The position numbers and the translations under genes are program-made. Source: Brachybacterium sp. P6-10-X1 (GTDB taxonomy: Bacteria > Actinomycetota > Actinomycetes > Actinomycetales > Dermabacteraceae). From it: 64,000 nt of DNA. Below, one piece after another: positions 8,980 to 16,927 of the stretch; position 1 is the first letter of the stretch, and each line of letters starts with the position of its first letter. The stretch covers positions 3,534,001-3,598,000 of the forward strand of contig NZ_CP017297.1 in assembly GCF_001969445.1 (NCBI RefSeq), written 5' to 3'. Below the pieces are notes generated by a model. That model did no database searches. It had not been told where the DNA came from and saw only the letters and a program-made list of their open reading frames with translations.

Positions 8980-9064
8980 GCTGTCCTCCTCGACGAGCCG
9001 AGCTTGACGGAATTTATACATGATTGACAGAGGTTACGTCCATCGTGGTGTCATGATGGGTGCC
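8980..9064. promoter_or_regulatory. Divergent promoter region of the D-amino-acid module
   Basis: A consensus -35 TTGACA lies at 9024-9029 on the plus strand, and an A+T-rich TATAAA (minus strand, around 9017-9012) could be the -10 for the MFS operon. TGACA (9025-9029) and TGTCA (9048-9052) form a spaced inverted repeat. The plus-strand -10 is unclear: CATGAT at 9052-9057 is 22 nt from TTGACA. Confidence 0.4.
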
Positions 9065-9880
9065 ATGAGCGCAGCGGAGAGAGTCCCGGATCGGCCGGAG
9101 TCGTCGCCCGAGGGAGCATTCTCCGGCGCGCCGTCGAGCCCCTCGGCGCCGCCGCCGGGGGTGAGCCCGTCGGACCTGTCAGCGTCCGCGACCGGCGCGA
9201 TCCCGTCGGCCCCTGAGCAGGGTGCGAGGTTCGCGAGCTTCGAGGAGGCCTACCGGGCGCTCACCCCGCTGATGGAGGCGATCGCCGCCGTGGTCGGCCC
9301 GCACTGCGAGGTGGTGCTGCACGATCTCAGCCGCGGGGACCTCGACAGCTCCGTCGCCGCGATCGTGAACGGGCACCTCAGCGGGCGCACCGTCGGCGGC
9401 CCGTCGACCAACCTCGGCGTCGAGGTGCTGCGCGACCCCAGCACCGACCACGACGCCCACGGCTATCGCGGTCGGACGGCCGACGGGCGCGAGCTGACCA
9501 GCTCCTCGGTCTACTACCGCGACCTGGAGGGGAACGTGATCGCGGCCTTCTGCCTCAACGTCGACCTCACCCCGGTCCAGACCGCCATGAACGCCCTCGG
9601 CGCCCTGGTGCCCGAGGTGCGCCAGGACGTGGTGGAGCGGCCGAAGGAGCTGGTGGGGCCGGACATCTCCACGGTGCTCGACGACTTGGTCGAGGAGGCG
9701 ATCGCCGCGGTCGGCAAGCCGGTGCCCTCGCTGACCAAGCCCGAGCGGATCCGGATCCTGCGACTGCTCGAGGAGCGCGGGGCCTTCCGCATCAAGCGGG
9801 CGGCCGACACGGTCTCCGCCCGGCTAGGCGTCTCCCGGGTGACGGTCTACGGCTACCTCGACGAGGTGCGGCGGGGCTGA
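9065..9880 (+). CDS. YheO/DauR-like regulator (PAS-like domain plus HTH)
   Basis: This protein of about 271 residues begins with a Pro/Ser-rich tail of some 50 residues. A YheO-type PAS-like domain follows (CEVVLHDLSRGDLDSSVAAIVNGHLSGR), then a C-terminal helix-turn-helix (RAADTVSARLGVSRVTVYGYLDEVRR). The family includes DauR, the repressor of D-arginine catabolism in Pseudomonas. It is transcribed away from the MFS/D-aminoacylase/RidA operon and is its probable regulator, which fits a D-amino-acid ligand. The start is uncertain: ATG at 9065 has CATGAT 7 nt upstream, but earlier in-frame starts at 9020, 9053 and 9056 cannot be excluded. No start has a clear ribosome site. Confidence 0.82.
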   Translation: MSAAERVPDRPESSPEGAFSGAPSSPSAPPPGVSPSDLSASATGAIPSAPEQGARFASFEEAYRALTPLMEAIAAVVGPHCEVVLHDLSRGDLDSSVAAIVNGHLSGRTVGGPSTNLGVEVLRDPSTDHDAHGYRGRTADGRELTSSSVYYRDLEGNVIAAFCLNVDLTPVQTAMNALGALVPEVRQDVVERPKELVGPDISTVLDDLVEEAIAAVGKPVPSLTKPERIRILRLLEERGAFRIKRAADTVSARLGVSRVTVYGYLDEVRRG

Positions 9881-9994
9881 TGCCGACGGGGGCACCGTCG
9901 ACGCGACGTCGTTCTCCGTGCGTCGTGGGCAGCTCCGCCTCAGCACCGCGGGAAGGCGACGCGTCCAGAGGGGATGGGACTCCACCGCCTGTCC

Positions 9995-11194
9995 TCACGC
10001 CCAGGGGAAGCCCAGAGCTGCCTCGTGACCTGTTCCATCGTGGGCGAACGCCGGGAACAGCGGCGCCGGCGGGTGGGTGGCATCCGGCCACCGGGCGATC
10101 ATGGCGTCCGTGAGCGCGCCGAGCCAAGCACTGAAGGCCGCCAGATCGTCGGCCCGCTCCGCGAGCTGTGTGAAGGTCTGGATCTGCTGCACGGTCTGTC
10201 CGCGGCGACGCCAGCTGTCATGCGGCGTCTGGTCCGGACGGGCGATCAGTCGCATTCGACCGAGCCGTCCGAGGAGCACGATGGCTGCCCCGTCCGCGAG
10301 CATCTGGTCGTATCCCGCGAGCACCTGGTGGGCGCCGCCGTCGGCCAGAGCAGAGCGGTACGCCGCATCGGCGGAACGAACGACGCCATCGGGCAGTATC
10401 CCCCAGGGTCTGCTGTGATGCGGAAACGGGTAGTCCAGGAAGCTGGCATCGATCCCGAGGTGACCGAAACGGCTGCCCTCGAAGTCGACCAGGCGTGCTC
10501 CGGCGTCTGTCAGCAGCACGTTGGTCGGATTCAGGTCCAGATGGGTGAGCGCTGCGGAGGGCCCAGGGCTGGCTGCTCGTCGGAGAAGGCTGACCACCTC
10601 GTCACGTGCCTGCCGCCCCGACGGCAGGCCCAGCTCGGCGCACGCCTGCTCGATCTCGTCCCAGCGCTCCATCCCGTGCGCGTAGTTCAGGCCGGTCTCC
10701 ACATCGGCGGCGAAGGCGGCAAGATTTCGCTGATGATCAGCACGCCGGTCGACGGTGGAAGCGTGCAACCGTCCGACGGCAGTCGCCATCTCCACCACGC
10801 CCCGAGCAGCCGCCGCCGGGTCGTCATCCAGCAGACGATCCTGCAGCGTGGGCCACTCGCCCAGATCGGTCTGGAGCATGATCCCCGCGTCGTCGTCGAC
10901 GTGCATCGAGTGGGCAGTGACTCCACTGGGTGCGGCCGTTCTCAGTGCCGCGACCTCACGGCGCAGGAAAGCCGGGCCTCCGTGCCCTTCGCCATCGACC
11001 CGGCGAGCCTTGGCCAGGATCGTCGACCCGATTCCGGGAATGTCCCGATCCAGCACCAGACGGGTGACCGGGGCCCACTCGTGGCCGACGTGATGTTCAG
11101 AGGTGAGCTGAACGGGTCCGCCTGCGAGGCGAGATAGAACGGAAAGTATCCGGTGACGATGGGCGGCGGTCAGCGGGTGGGCGGGCACCCGCAT
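9995..11194 (-). CDS. Aminoglycoside phosphotransferase-fold kinase
   Basis: This 399-residue protein belongs to the APH/choline-kinase fold. The catalytic loop is THLDLNPTNVLL (Asp base and Asn metal ligand near residue 255), followed by the metal-binding RLVDFEGSRFG. The N-terminal lobe has no classical glycine loop, as is usual in this family. Such proteins phosphorylate small alcohols, sugars or amino-sugars, and most are not drug-resistance enzymes; the substrate here is unknown. The ATG at 11194 was chosen because the frame further upstream runs into the antisense of the next gene. The ribosome site is weak. Its GC content appears lower than that of its neighbours, so acquisition by transfer is possible. 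Confidence 0.75.
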   Translation of the reverse strand: MRVPAHPLTAAHRHRILSVLSRLAGGPVQLTSEHHVGHEWAPVTRLVLDRDIPGIGSTILAKARRVDGEGHGGPAFLRREVAALRTAAPSGVTAHSMHVDDDAGIMLQTDLGEWPTLQDRLLDDDPAAAARGVVEMATAVGRLHASTVDRRADHQRNLAAFAADVETGLNYAHGMERWDEIEQACAELGLPSGRQARDEVVSLLRRAASPGPSAALTHLDLNPTNVLLTDAGARLVDFEGSRFGHLGIDASFLDYPFPHHSRPWGILPDGVVRSADAAYRSALADGGAHQVLAGYDQMLADGAAIVLLGRLGRMRLIARPDQTPHDSWRRRGQTVQQIQTFTQLAERADDLAAFSAWLGALTDAMIARWPDATHPPAPLFPAFAHDGTGHEAALGFPWA

Positions 11195-11259
11195 CAGAGT
11201 ACGGGCAGGTCCTGCGATGGTGAAGGACGATCGAGGCCGACATGAGGAAGAGGCTTGTC

Positions 11260-12489
11260 CTAGAAGAACGTCTCGACGGCCTCGCTGACGATGTTCGCGT
11301 CGTCCACGATCGGGATCAGCCGCCACTTGTCGAAGGCCGTGCACGGGTGGGAGAGCCCGAGCGTGACCACGTCGCCGAGCGCCAGGGGAGCCTCGCCGCG
11401 GTAGCGCAGGAAGGCGTGCTGATCGTTCAGCGCCGTGATCTCCGCGTCGAGCGGTCGCTCCGCTTCGCCGATCTGCGGGGCGACGGCCAGCGGGACGGGC
11501 AGGCCTTCGTCGAAGGGGACGTCGCGCTTGCCGGCATCGAGCAGGGCCAGGCCCGGCTCCGGCATCGAGACCACGCGGGCATAGGCGCGCATCGCCGGCA
11601 GCAGCGCCTGCTCCTCGGCGACGTCCCGCGTCGTATCCAGCGGGGAGATGCCCCGGTAGAAGCCGGAGTCGTGGACGATGTACGCGCCCGAGCGCAGGAT
11701 CGCCCGCACCTCGCTCAGCGGGGCGAAGGCGTCGGCGACCAGGTCGAAATAGGCGCTGCCGCCCGCGCTCACCCACGGGGTGCCCTCGATCAGCGGGCGC
11801 AGCCGGCCGACCAGCGCGGCCAGGCGCTCGCAGTAGGCGCCGACGGTCGCGAGGGACCCCTCGGTGCGGTCATGGGCCAGCGCGCCTTCGTAGCCGGCGG
11901 CGCCGTACAGCGTGAGCGTGCTCGAGGCGGCGACCCGTTCCGCGATGGCGACGGCGGTGTCCTCGTCCCGGGCGCCGGTGCGGCCCCCGTCGGCCCCGAG
12001 CTCGACCAGCACACCCAGGCGCGATGCCGCCGGAAGCTCGCGCTCGAGCAGGTCGATCGTCGCCAGGGAATCGGCCCAGCACACCAGCTCCTGATCAGGG
12101 TGCTCGAGCAGATGCGCGGCCAGGCGCCGCAGCAGCGCGGGATCCGTGCAGGTGTTGGCCAGCTGCACGGTGGGCACGCCGGCCAGCAGCGCGACGTCCG
12201 CCTGCCACCCGGTGGCGACCGTGATCCCCGTGCAGCCCGCGTCGAGCTGGCGCTGCCACAGCACCGGCGCCATCGTGGTCTTCCCGTGCGGCATCAGCTC
12301 GAGCCCGCGCTCGGCCGTCCAGTCCGCCATCACCTGGAGGTTGTGCGTCATCGCCTGCTGATCGAGCACCAGCAGGGGAGTGGAGAACTCCGCCAGGGGC
12401 GTGTCCAGCGCGGCGATCTCGCGACCGACGAGACCGAGCGGGAAGGACTTGTCGACCGCTTCGACGGTGCGCTGGGCGTGCTGGAGCAT
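11260..12489 (-). CDS. D-threonine aldolase / D-serine dehydratase-like PLP enzyme
   Basis: This 409-residue fold-type III (alanine-racemase-like) PLP enzyme carries its likely PLP lysine in MPHGKTTMAP (about residue 69). The phosphate-binding barrel follows, and the C-terminal SHPCTAFDKWRLIPIVD contains the His/Cys pair that binds metal in D-serine dehydratase and D-threonine aldolase relatives. Family reactions are deamination or retro-aldol cleavage of D-hydroxy amino acids. It lies near the D-aminoacylase cluster on the same strand and could use D-amino acids freed there, but an unrelated kinase gene intervenes. The ATG at 12489 follows a short GAGG site. Confidence 0.8.
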   Translation of the reverse strand: MLQHAQRTVEAVDKSFPLGLVGREIAALDTPLAEFSTPLLVLDQQAMTHNLQVMADWTAERGLELMPHGKTTMAPVLWQRQLDAGCTGITVATGWQADVALLAGVPTVQLANTCTDPALLRRLAAHLLEHPDQELVCWADSLATIDLLERELPAASRLGVLVELGADGGRTGARDEDTAVAIAERVAASSTLTLYGAAGYEGALAHDRTEGSLATVGAYCERLAALVGRLRPLIEGTPWVSAGGSAYFDLVADAFAPLSEVRAILRSGAYIVHDSGFYRGISPLDTTRDVAEEQALLPAMRAYARVVSMPEPGLALLDAGKRDVPFDEGLPVPLAVAPQIGEAERPLDAEITALNDQHAFLRYRGEAPLALGDVVTLGLSHPCTAFDKWRLIPIVDDANIVSEAVETFF

Positions 12490-12593
12490 GGGGTGACCTC
12501 GCTCGGCTCGATGGAGTGGAACGGCTGTGCGGATATCGCACGACGGACCTGCGAGTCTCCGGGGTGGGCCGGGAATGTGCAAGGCGAGGCCGG

Positions 12594-13256
12594 TCAGGCC
12601 CCGATGCTCAGCCGTCCCACCGAGGTGATCGGGGCGACCCGGCCCTTCTCGAGCTGGTACTGGCAGCCGACGATGCCGAGCTTCCCCTGGGCGACGGCGT
12701 CGCTGATCACCCGGGAGGAGCGCATGAGGGCGTGGATGGTCTCGTCCAGGTGGCGCCGTCCGACGGCGTCCGCGTCGATCAGCGTCGGATCGACGTACGG
12801 GGTGTCCTTGTGGGAGGCCAACCATTCGCGCTGGACGGCGGGCTGGATGAGCTCGAGCTCGCGCTGGATCGCCGGGGTGACCTCGCTGGGCTCGGCGGTG
12901 GTCTGATCGATGGCCGCCTTCACCGCCCCGCAGGAGCCGTGGGCGAGCACCACGATCACGGCGACGCCGAGCTCGGCGACGGCGAACTCCATGGTCGCGG
13001 TCGTGTTCTCGTTGGCGATCTGACCGATGTTGCGCACCACGAACAGGTCGCCGAGACCGCAGTCGAACAGGATCTCCGCGGCGACGCGGGAATCCGAGCA
13101 GCCCAGGAAGGCGGCGTCGGGCGCCTGGTAGCCGGTCAGCTCGTGGCGGCGCGCCGCATCCTGCTCGGGATGGCGCAGCTCGCCCCGCATGAACCGCTCG
13201 TTGCCCTGCGCGAGAGCATCCCACGCCTCCTGCACTGTGACGCGGGGTGAGCTCAT
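12594..13256 (-). CDS. Beta-class carbonic anhydrase
   Basis: This 220-residue protein interconverts CO2 and bicarbonate. The zinc site of beta-carbonic anhydrases is complete: Cys in FLGCSDSR (about residue 53, with the Asp-Arg dyad), and the His and Cys of VLAHGSCGAV. RNIGQIAN also fits the family. The start at 13256 follows GGAAGGACG. The gene lies 104 nt upstream of the PLP enzyme gene on the same strand and may be co-transcribed. Its job is probably general bicarbonate supply for carboxylases. Confidence 0.93.
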   Translation of the reverse strand: MSSPRVTVQEAWDALAQGNERFMRGELRHPEQDAARRHELTGYQAPDAAFLGCSDSRVAAEILFDCGLGDLFVVRNIGQIANENTTATMEFAVAELGVAVIVVLAHGSCGAVKAAIDQTTAEPSEVTPAIQRELELIQPAVQREWLASHKDTPYVDPTLIDADAVGRRHLDETIHALMRSSRVISDAVAQGKLGIVGCQYQLEKGRVAPITSVGRLSIGA

Positions 13257-13665
13257 CGTCGACGTCCTTCCGGGGTCTCGTTCGAGGGCGGGTCGGCAGC
13301 GTGCCGCACCGGGCCCGTGGCCGGTCAGGGCGATGCCCGTTCCGGCCGGCGGCCGACGGCAGACTACTCCTCGTACGTCGCGGCGGCCGACGCGGCGGGC
13401 ACGGACGAGACGAAAGGATCAGGCCCGGAGCGGATCCGCGGGACGAGGGTCCCGGCCAGACGCGCGGGACGTGGGCAGATTCAGCGTTGCCGTCATTCCA
13501 CGCAGAGTCGTCCCGGCCAGGCGAGCCGGACTCGGGCTCGACCGGAGCTCACGTCGTCCCGTCTCGCGGGGCCACGGAGCGCTGCGCACCGGAGCGTGAG
13601 GTCTGACGCATCGGATGGAGGGGCGCTATCCGACGCGTCAGACCTCAAGCCCTCGCGTCACCGCC
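13257..13665. other. Intergenic region without recognisable gene
   Basis: This 409-nt gap lies upstream of the carbonic anhydrase gene and downstream of the helicase gene. The only clear structure is the long hairpin at 13597-13647. Open frames crossing it have no family resemblance and no ribosome sites. Confidence 0.5.
13597..13647 (-). terminator. Long hairpin terminator of the helicase gene
   Basis: Two 20-nt arms (13597-13616 and 13628-13647) are complementary except at one position, with an 11-nt loop. The hairpin begins 18 nt beyond the helicase stop in its direction of transcription. No U-tract follows. Its length exceeds a normal terminator, so another role, such as a transcript 3'-end stabiliser, is possible. 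Confidence 0.6.
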
Positions 13666-15978
13666 TCAGCTCCTGCCGTCCACCCAGGCCAGGAAATCCT
13701 CGGCGTCCAGCACGGGCTTGCCCCAGGCAGCGGCGTTCTTGGCCTTGCGGGACTGGGTGCCGCGCTCGGCGACCACGAGCACGTCGGTCCGGGTCTTGGT
13801 GACGTTCTGGACCGGGGCCAGGCCGTGCGTCGTGGCCAGGCGCTGCATGCGCTCGCGGTCGAGGACGCCGTGCTCGGGGTGGACCACCTCGCCGGTGAAG
13901 CAGACCCGCGCACCGGGGGTGAGGACGTCGGCCGCCGTGAGCGGACCGTCGAGCTCGAGGTCCGCGGGCAGCACCTGCACCCCGAAGTGCGCTTCGGCCG
14001 CACGCAGGCGGTCGACGACCTCCTGGTCCGGGGCCAGCACCCGCTCCCAGGCCGCCCCGAGCGAGTCGGCCAGCACCTGGGCCGGGTCGTCCTCGGCCGA
14101 GAGGTTCCCGCCGACGACGAAACCTTCAGGGCCTGCGGTCCCGGCCTCGCCGCTGGTGCGGGCCAGGAGGTAGCCGGTCCCGCGGGTCAGCTGCGGGAAG
14201 CTCGTCCCACCGTGGCCGGTCCAGGCATCCTCATCCCGCAGCCGGTGCACGATCGCCGCGGTGGTGTGGGCGCGCTCGAGCGCCGTGGACGCCCGCAGCC
14301 CCGCGCGGTCCTCGACCGTGAGGGACCGGGAGGGAAGCTCGACCCCGAGCGGCATCGGTTCGACCGTCCCGCCCCGCTTGAGCTCGAAATCGATCCAGGC
14401 CAGCTGTTCGTCGATGCGCGCGCCGACCGGGAGGCGCCCGGCGAGCAGGGGCGCGAGCGCTGCCCAGGCCTCCCCCAGCAGGGGAGCCAGCTGCACGTCG
14501 CGGGTGGTCAGGGCGTACTCGGTGCGGGCGGCGAAGAGGTCGCTGGTGGGGTTCACGACCGTGCTGGCCTCGTCGCCGTCGTCGGTGACCACGGCGATCT
14601 CCACCGGACGAGGCCGGTACTTGTCGCCGACGTTGCCGACGGTCAGCGCCGCGAGGTACACCTCGCCGAGGGCCTCGGAGGGCTCGGCCGAGGCCGCCAG
14701 GAAGCGTCGTACCCGTACGTCGGACTTCAGATCCCGCGGCAGCACGTCGCGCCGCAGCACCAGCCCCTCCAGGCTCGTGCAGCGCGAGAGCGCGACGTAC
14801 AGCTGGCCGTTGGCGAAGGTGCCGCCGGTGAGGTCCACGACGACGCGGTCGAGGGTCTGGCCCTGCGACTTGTGGATGGTGATCGCCCAGGCCAGCTTCA
14901 TCGGCAGCTGGGTGAAGGTGCCGATCACCTGGTGGACGAGCTCCCCGCCCCGGGCCTCCGGGCGGGTGATGTCCCAGGTGTGCTCGCGCACCTGCTCGAG
15001 CCGCCCGTCGCGCAGCTGCACCTGGACGACGGGCCCGTCGGCGTCGTGGCCGATCGCGGTGACGCGCCCCAGGGTGCCGTTGACCCAGCGGTCCAGGGGG
15101 TCGTTGTTGAGCATCATCACCTGCGCGCCGACGGCGAGGCCCAGCTGGGTGTCGGTGGGTCGCTCGAAGCCGTCCAGCTCCCCGCTGATCTGCGCGGTGA
15201 AGGTCTGCGGCGGGCCGGGCAGGCGCTCGAGCATCTGGCGGTTGCGCGAGGTGACGATGCGGTTGGTGGTCGCCAGCGTCAGCCAGAACTCGTCCATCGG
15301 CGGCTCGAAGTCCCGGTCGGTGCGGGCGTTGAGCTCGGCGCGGGCGTCCTCCAGCAGCGTGCCCTCGCGCACGGCGTTCAACAGGTGCACCAAGCGGTCA
15401 TCGCCGATCTGGCGGAACACGGTGGACAGCTCGACGACCTCGAAATCGTCCCGGGTGAACGAGCGGGCGGAGAAGAAGAACGGGGTGCCGTAGCGCTGCT
15501 CGAGGTGGGCGGCCTCGCTGTCGTGGACCACCGGCGGCAGCTGATACAGGTCGCCGACCAGCACCAGCTGCACCCCGCCGAAGGCCTCGCCGGGTCGAGG
15601 GCCGAAGCGCTCCAGCGCCGCGGCCAGGGCGTCGAACAGGTCGGCCCGCATCATCGAGGCCTCGTCGATGATCAGCACCTCCAGCTCCGCCAGCGCCGCG
15701 GCGAAGCGCCCCGGGTAGTAGCCGGAGGAACGCACCTGCTCCTCGGTGATGCCGACGGGGAAGGAGAACAGGCGGTGGATGGTGTACCCGTCCACGTTCA
15801 GCGCGGCGATGCCGGTGGGGGCCACCGTCAGCGCGGTGCGATCCGTCGTCGCCAGGAAGTGGCGGATCAAGGTCGACTTGCCGGTGCCGGCGCGACCGGT
15901 GAGGAAGAGGTGGTCACCGGCTCGGAGCGCATCCAGGGCGCGGGCGAAGTTTTCGGTGATCGTGATCGGGGCGGGCAT
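13666..15978 (-). CDS. Pif1-like superfamily 1 helicase with C-terminal BRCT domain
   Basis: This 770-residue protein combines a helicase and a DNA-end-signalling module. The N-terminal half has Walker A GRAGTGKST (residues 28-36), Walker B LIIDEASMM (Asp-Glu near 105), the GDLYQLPPV motif, and a UvrD-like C-terminal helicase segment with TIHKSQGQTLDRV and YVALSRCTSLEGL. This is the Pif1/RecD2 style of helicase. The last 80 residues (ARVCFTGEVVHPEHG to VLDAEDFLAWV) form a BRCT domain like that of bacterial DNA ligase. The middle 200 residues are unassigned. It probably acts in DNA repair or replication-fork processing. The ATG at 15978 lies 6 nt after GACAAT, suggesting a leaderless start. 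Confidence 0.88.
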   Translation of the reverse strand: MPAPITITENFARALDALRAGDHLFLTGRAGTGKSTLIRHFLATTDRTALTVAPTGIAALNVDGYTIHRLFSFPVGITEEQVRSSGYYPGRFAAALAELEVLIIDEASMMRADLFDALAAALERFGPRPGEAFGGVQLVLVGDLYQLPPVVHDSEAAHLEQRYGTPFFFSARSFTRDDFEVVELSTVFRQIGDDRLVHLLNAVREGTLLEDARAELNARTDRDFEPPMDEFWLTLATTNRIVTSRNRQMLERLPGPPQTFTAQISGELDGFERPTDTQLGLAVGAQVMMLNNDPLDRWVNGTLGRVTAIGHDADGPVVQVQLRDGRLEQVREHTWDITRPEARGGELVHQVIGTFTQLPMKLAWAITIHKSQGQTLDRVVVDLTGGTFANGQLYVALSRCTSLEGLVLRRDVLPRDLKSDVRVRRFLAASAEPSEALGEVYLAALTVGNVGDKYRPRPVEIAVVTDDGDEASTVVNPTSDLFAARTEYALTTRDVQLAPLLGEAWAALAPLLAGRLPVGARIDEQLAWIDFELKRGGTVEPMPLGVELPSRSLTVEDRAGLRASTALERAHTTAAIVHRLRDEDAWTGHGGTSFPQLTRGTGYLLARTSGEAGTAGPEGFVVGGNLSAEDDPAQVLADSLGAAWERVLAPDQEVVDRLRAAEAHFGVQVLPADLELDGPLTAADVLTPGARVCFTGEVVHPEHGVLDRERMQRLATTHGLAPVQNVTKTRTDVLVVAERGTQSRKAKNAAAWGKPVLDAEDFLAWVDGRS

Positions 15979-15984
15979 GGGGCG

Positions 15985-15990
15985 ATTGTC
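15985..15990 (-). promoter_or_regulatory. -10 box of the helicase gene
   Basis: On the minus strand GACAAT ends 6 nt before the helicase ATG at 15978, which implies a leaderless transcript. No good -35 is visible. The same hexamer serves the type III polyketide synthase gene. Confidence 0.45.
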
Positions 15991-16201
15991 CCGCACGGGA
16001 GCCGGCTTCGGGGAGGTCAGCCGAGGCAGGGCGTCGACCAGAGAGTCTGACGATCCCATCCGGGTGGGGAACCCCCAGCCGGCGGCGAGACATTCTCGGT
16101 GTGATGTGGATACACCGCATCGCTGGTCGGCGAGACGGACAGCACGGCGAATGGACGTGGCTGAGATCGGCCCGACAGGCGTGGTCGCTGAACTCGACGC
16201 A

Positions 16202-16840
16202 TCACGCCGACGCGTCGTCGACGGCGGTGCGCAGCGCCGCGACGGCGAATCCGATCTCGATCCGTTCCTGCTCGAGACGTTCGCCGGTGGTGGCGAGGTC
16301 CGCGTGCAGGGACTGCTCGGCGTCGGTGAGCTGGGTCGTCGTGACGGGGGTGCGGGGCTCGACATGCACCGAGAGCTCACGATGCGCGGCAAACGTCCTC
16401 CGATCCATCAGGACGCTGCGCACCCGAGGATGGTGGTGCCGGGCGCGGTCGAGAATGCGGAAACCATCGGCGTCCAGATCGCCCCAGTACAGGATCGGGA
16501 CCGCCTGCACCCAGGAGACCTCGAGCAGTCCCGAGATCGCGTAGCCGGACCCGCTGAGCGCCATGACCCCGGGCAGGTCCAGGAGGACCTGCACGGTCTC
16601 GGCGTTCTCGCAGACGATCACGACATCCGGGGACAGGCCGAGGGACGGCAGCTCGGCGAGATCGATCCTCGAGGCGCGAGGGAAGGCCGGCCCGGGGCGC
16701 GCTCGTGCCCCGCAGCCGGGGGTCGAGGGCGAGGACGTCGTGGAACGTGGGGGCCGCCGCGAGCCCCAGATCGTCGGCCCCTCCAGCCTCTCGGGGCCTT
16801 CCGGCTCCGTCCCGTCCGGACTCGTCGAAGCGGATGCCAC
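16202..16840 (-). pseudogene. jetD: JetD remnant (Wadjet system Toprim-like subunit), 5'-truncated and frameshifted
   Basis: The C-terminal 150 residues of this frame match the DUF2220/JetD nuclease domain of Wadjet anti-plasmid systems. VVIVCENAETV supplies the Toprim glutamate and PILYWGDLDADGF the DxD metal pair; VRSVLMDRRTFAAH and the RLEQERIEIGF tail follow. JetD normally has about 400 residues, so at least half is missing. Upstream of about 16,720 the family-like text (LAAAPTFHDVLALDPRLRG) is in a different frame, open back to a stop at 16901-16899, which points to a frameshift near 16,690-16,730. jetA, jetB and jetC are absent. An AAA ATPase gene abuts it upstream on the same strand. 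I read it as a decayed gene; an active short nuclease is unlikely. Confidence 0.75.
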
Positions 16841-16927
16841 TGGCGGTCCGGTCAGCGCGCGCGGCCGCGACGAGGCGGCCGACGAACGAGCTCTGCTCTC
16901 ACTTGCCGTGTGGATCCGAGCGCGCGC

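Noticed and set aside
9995..11194. Aminoglycoside resistance gene
   Set aside because: The fold is right, but the family is broad and nothing shows drug specificity, so it is called only a kinase of the APH fold.
13615..16050. Large open frame antisense to the helicase
   Set aside because: It lacks motifs and has the low-complexity composition of an antisense frame. The helicase on the other strand has all expected motifs.
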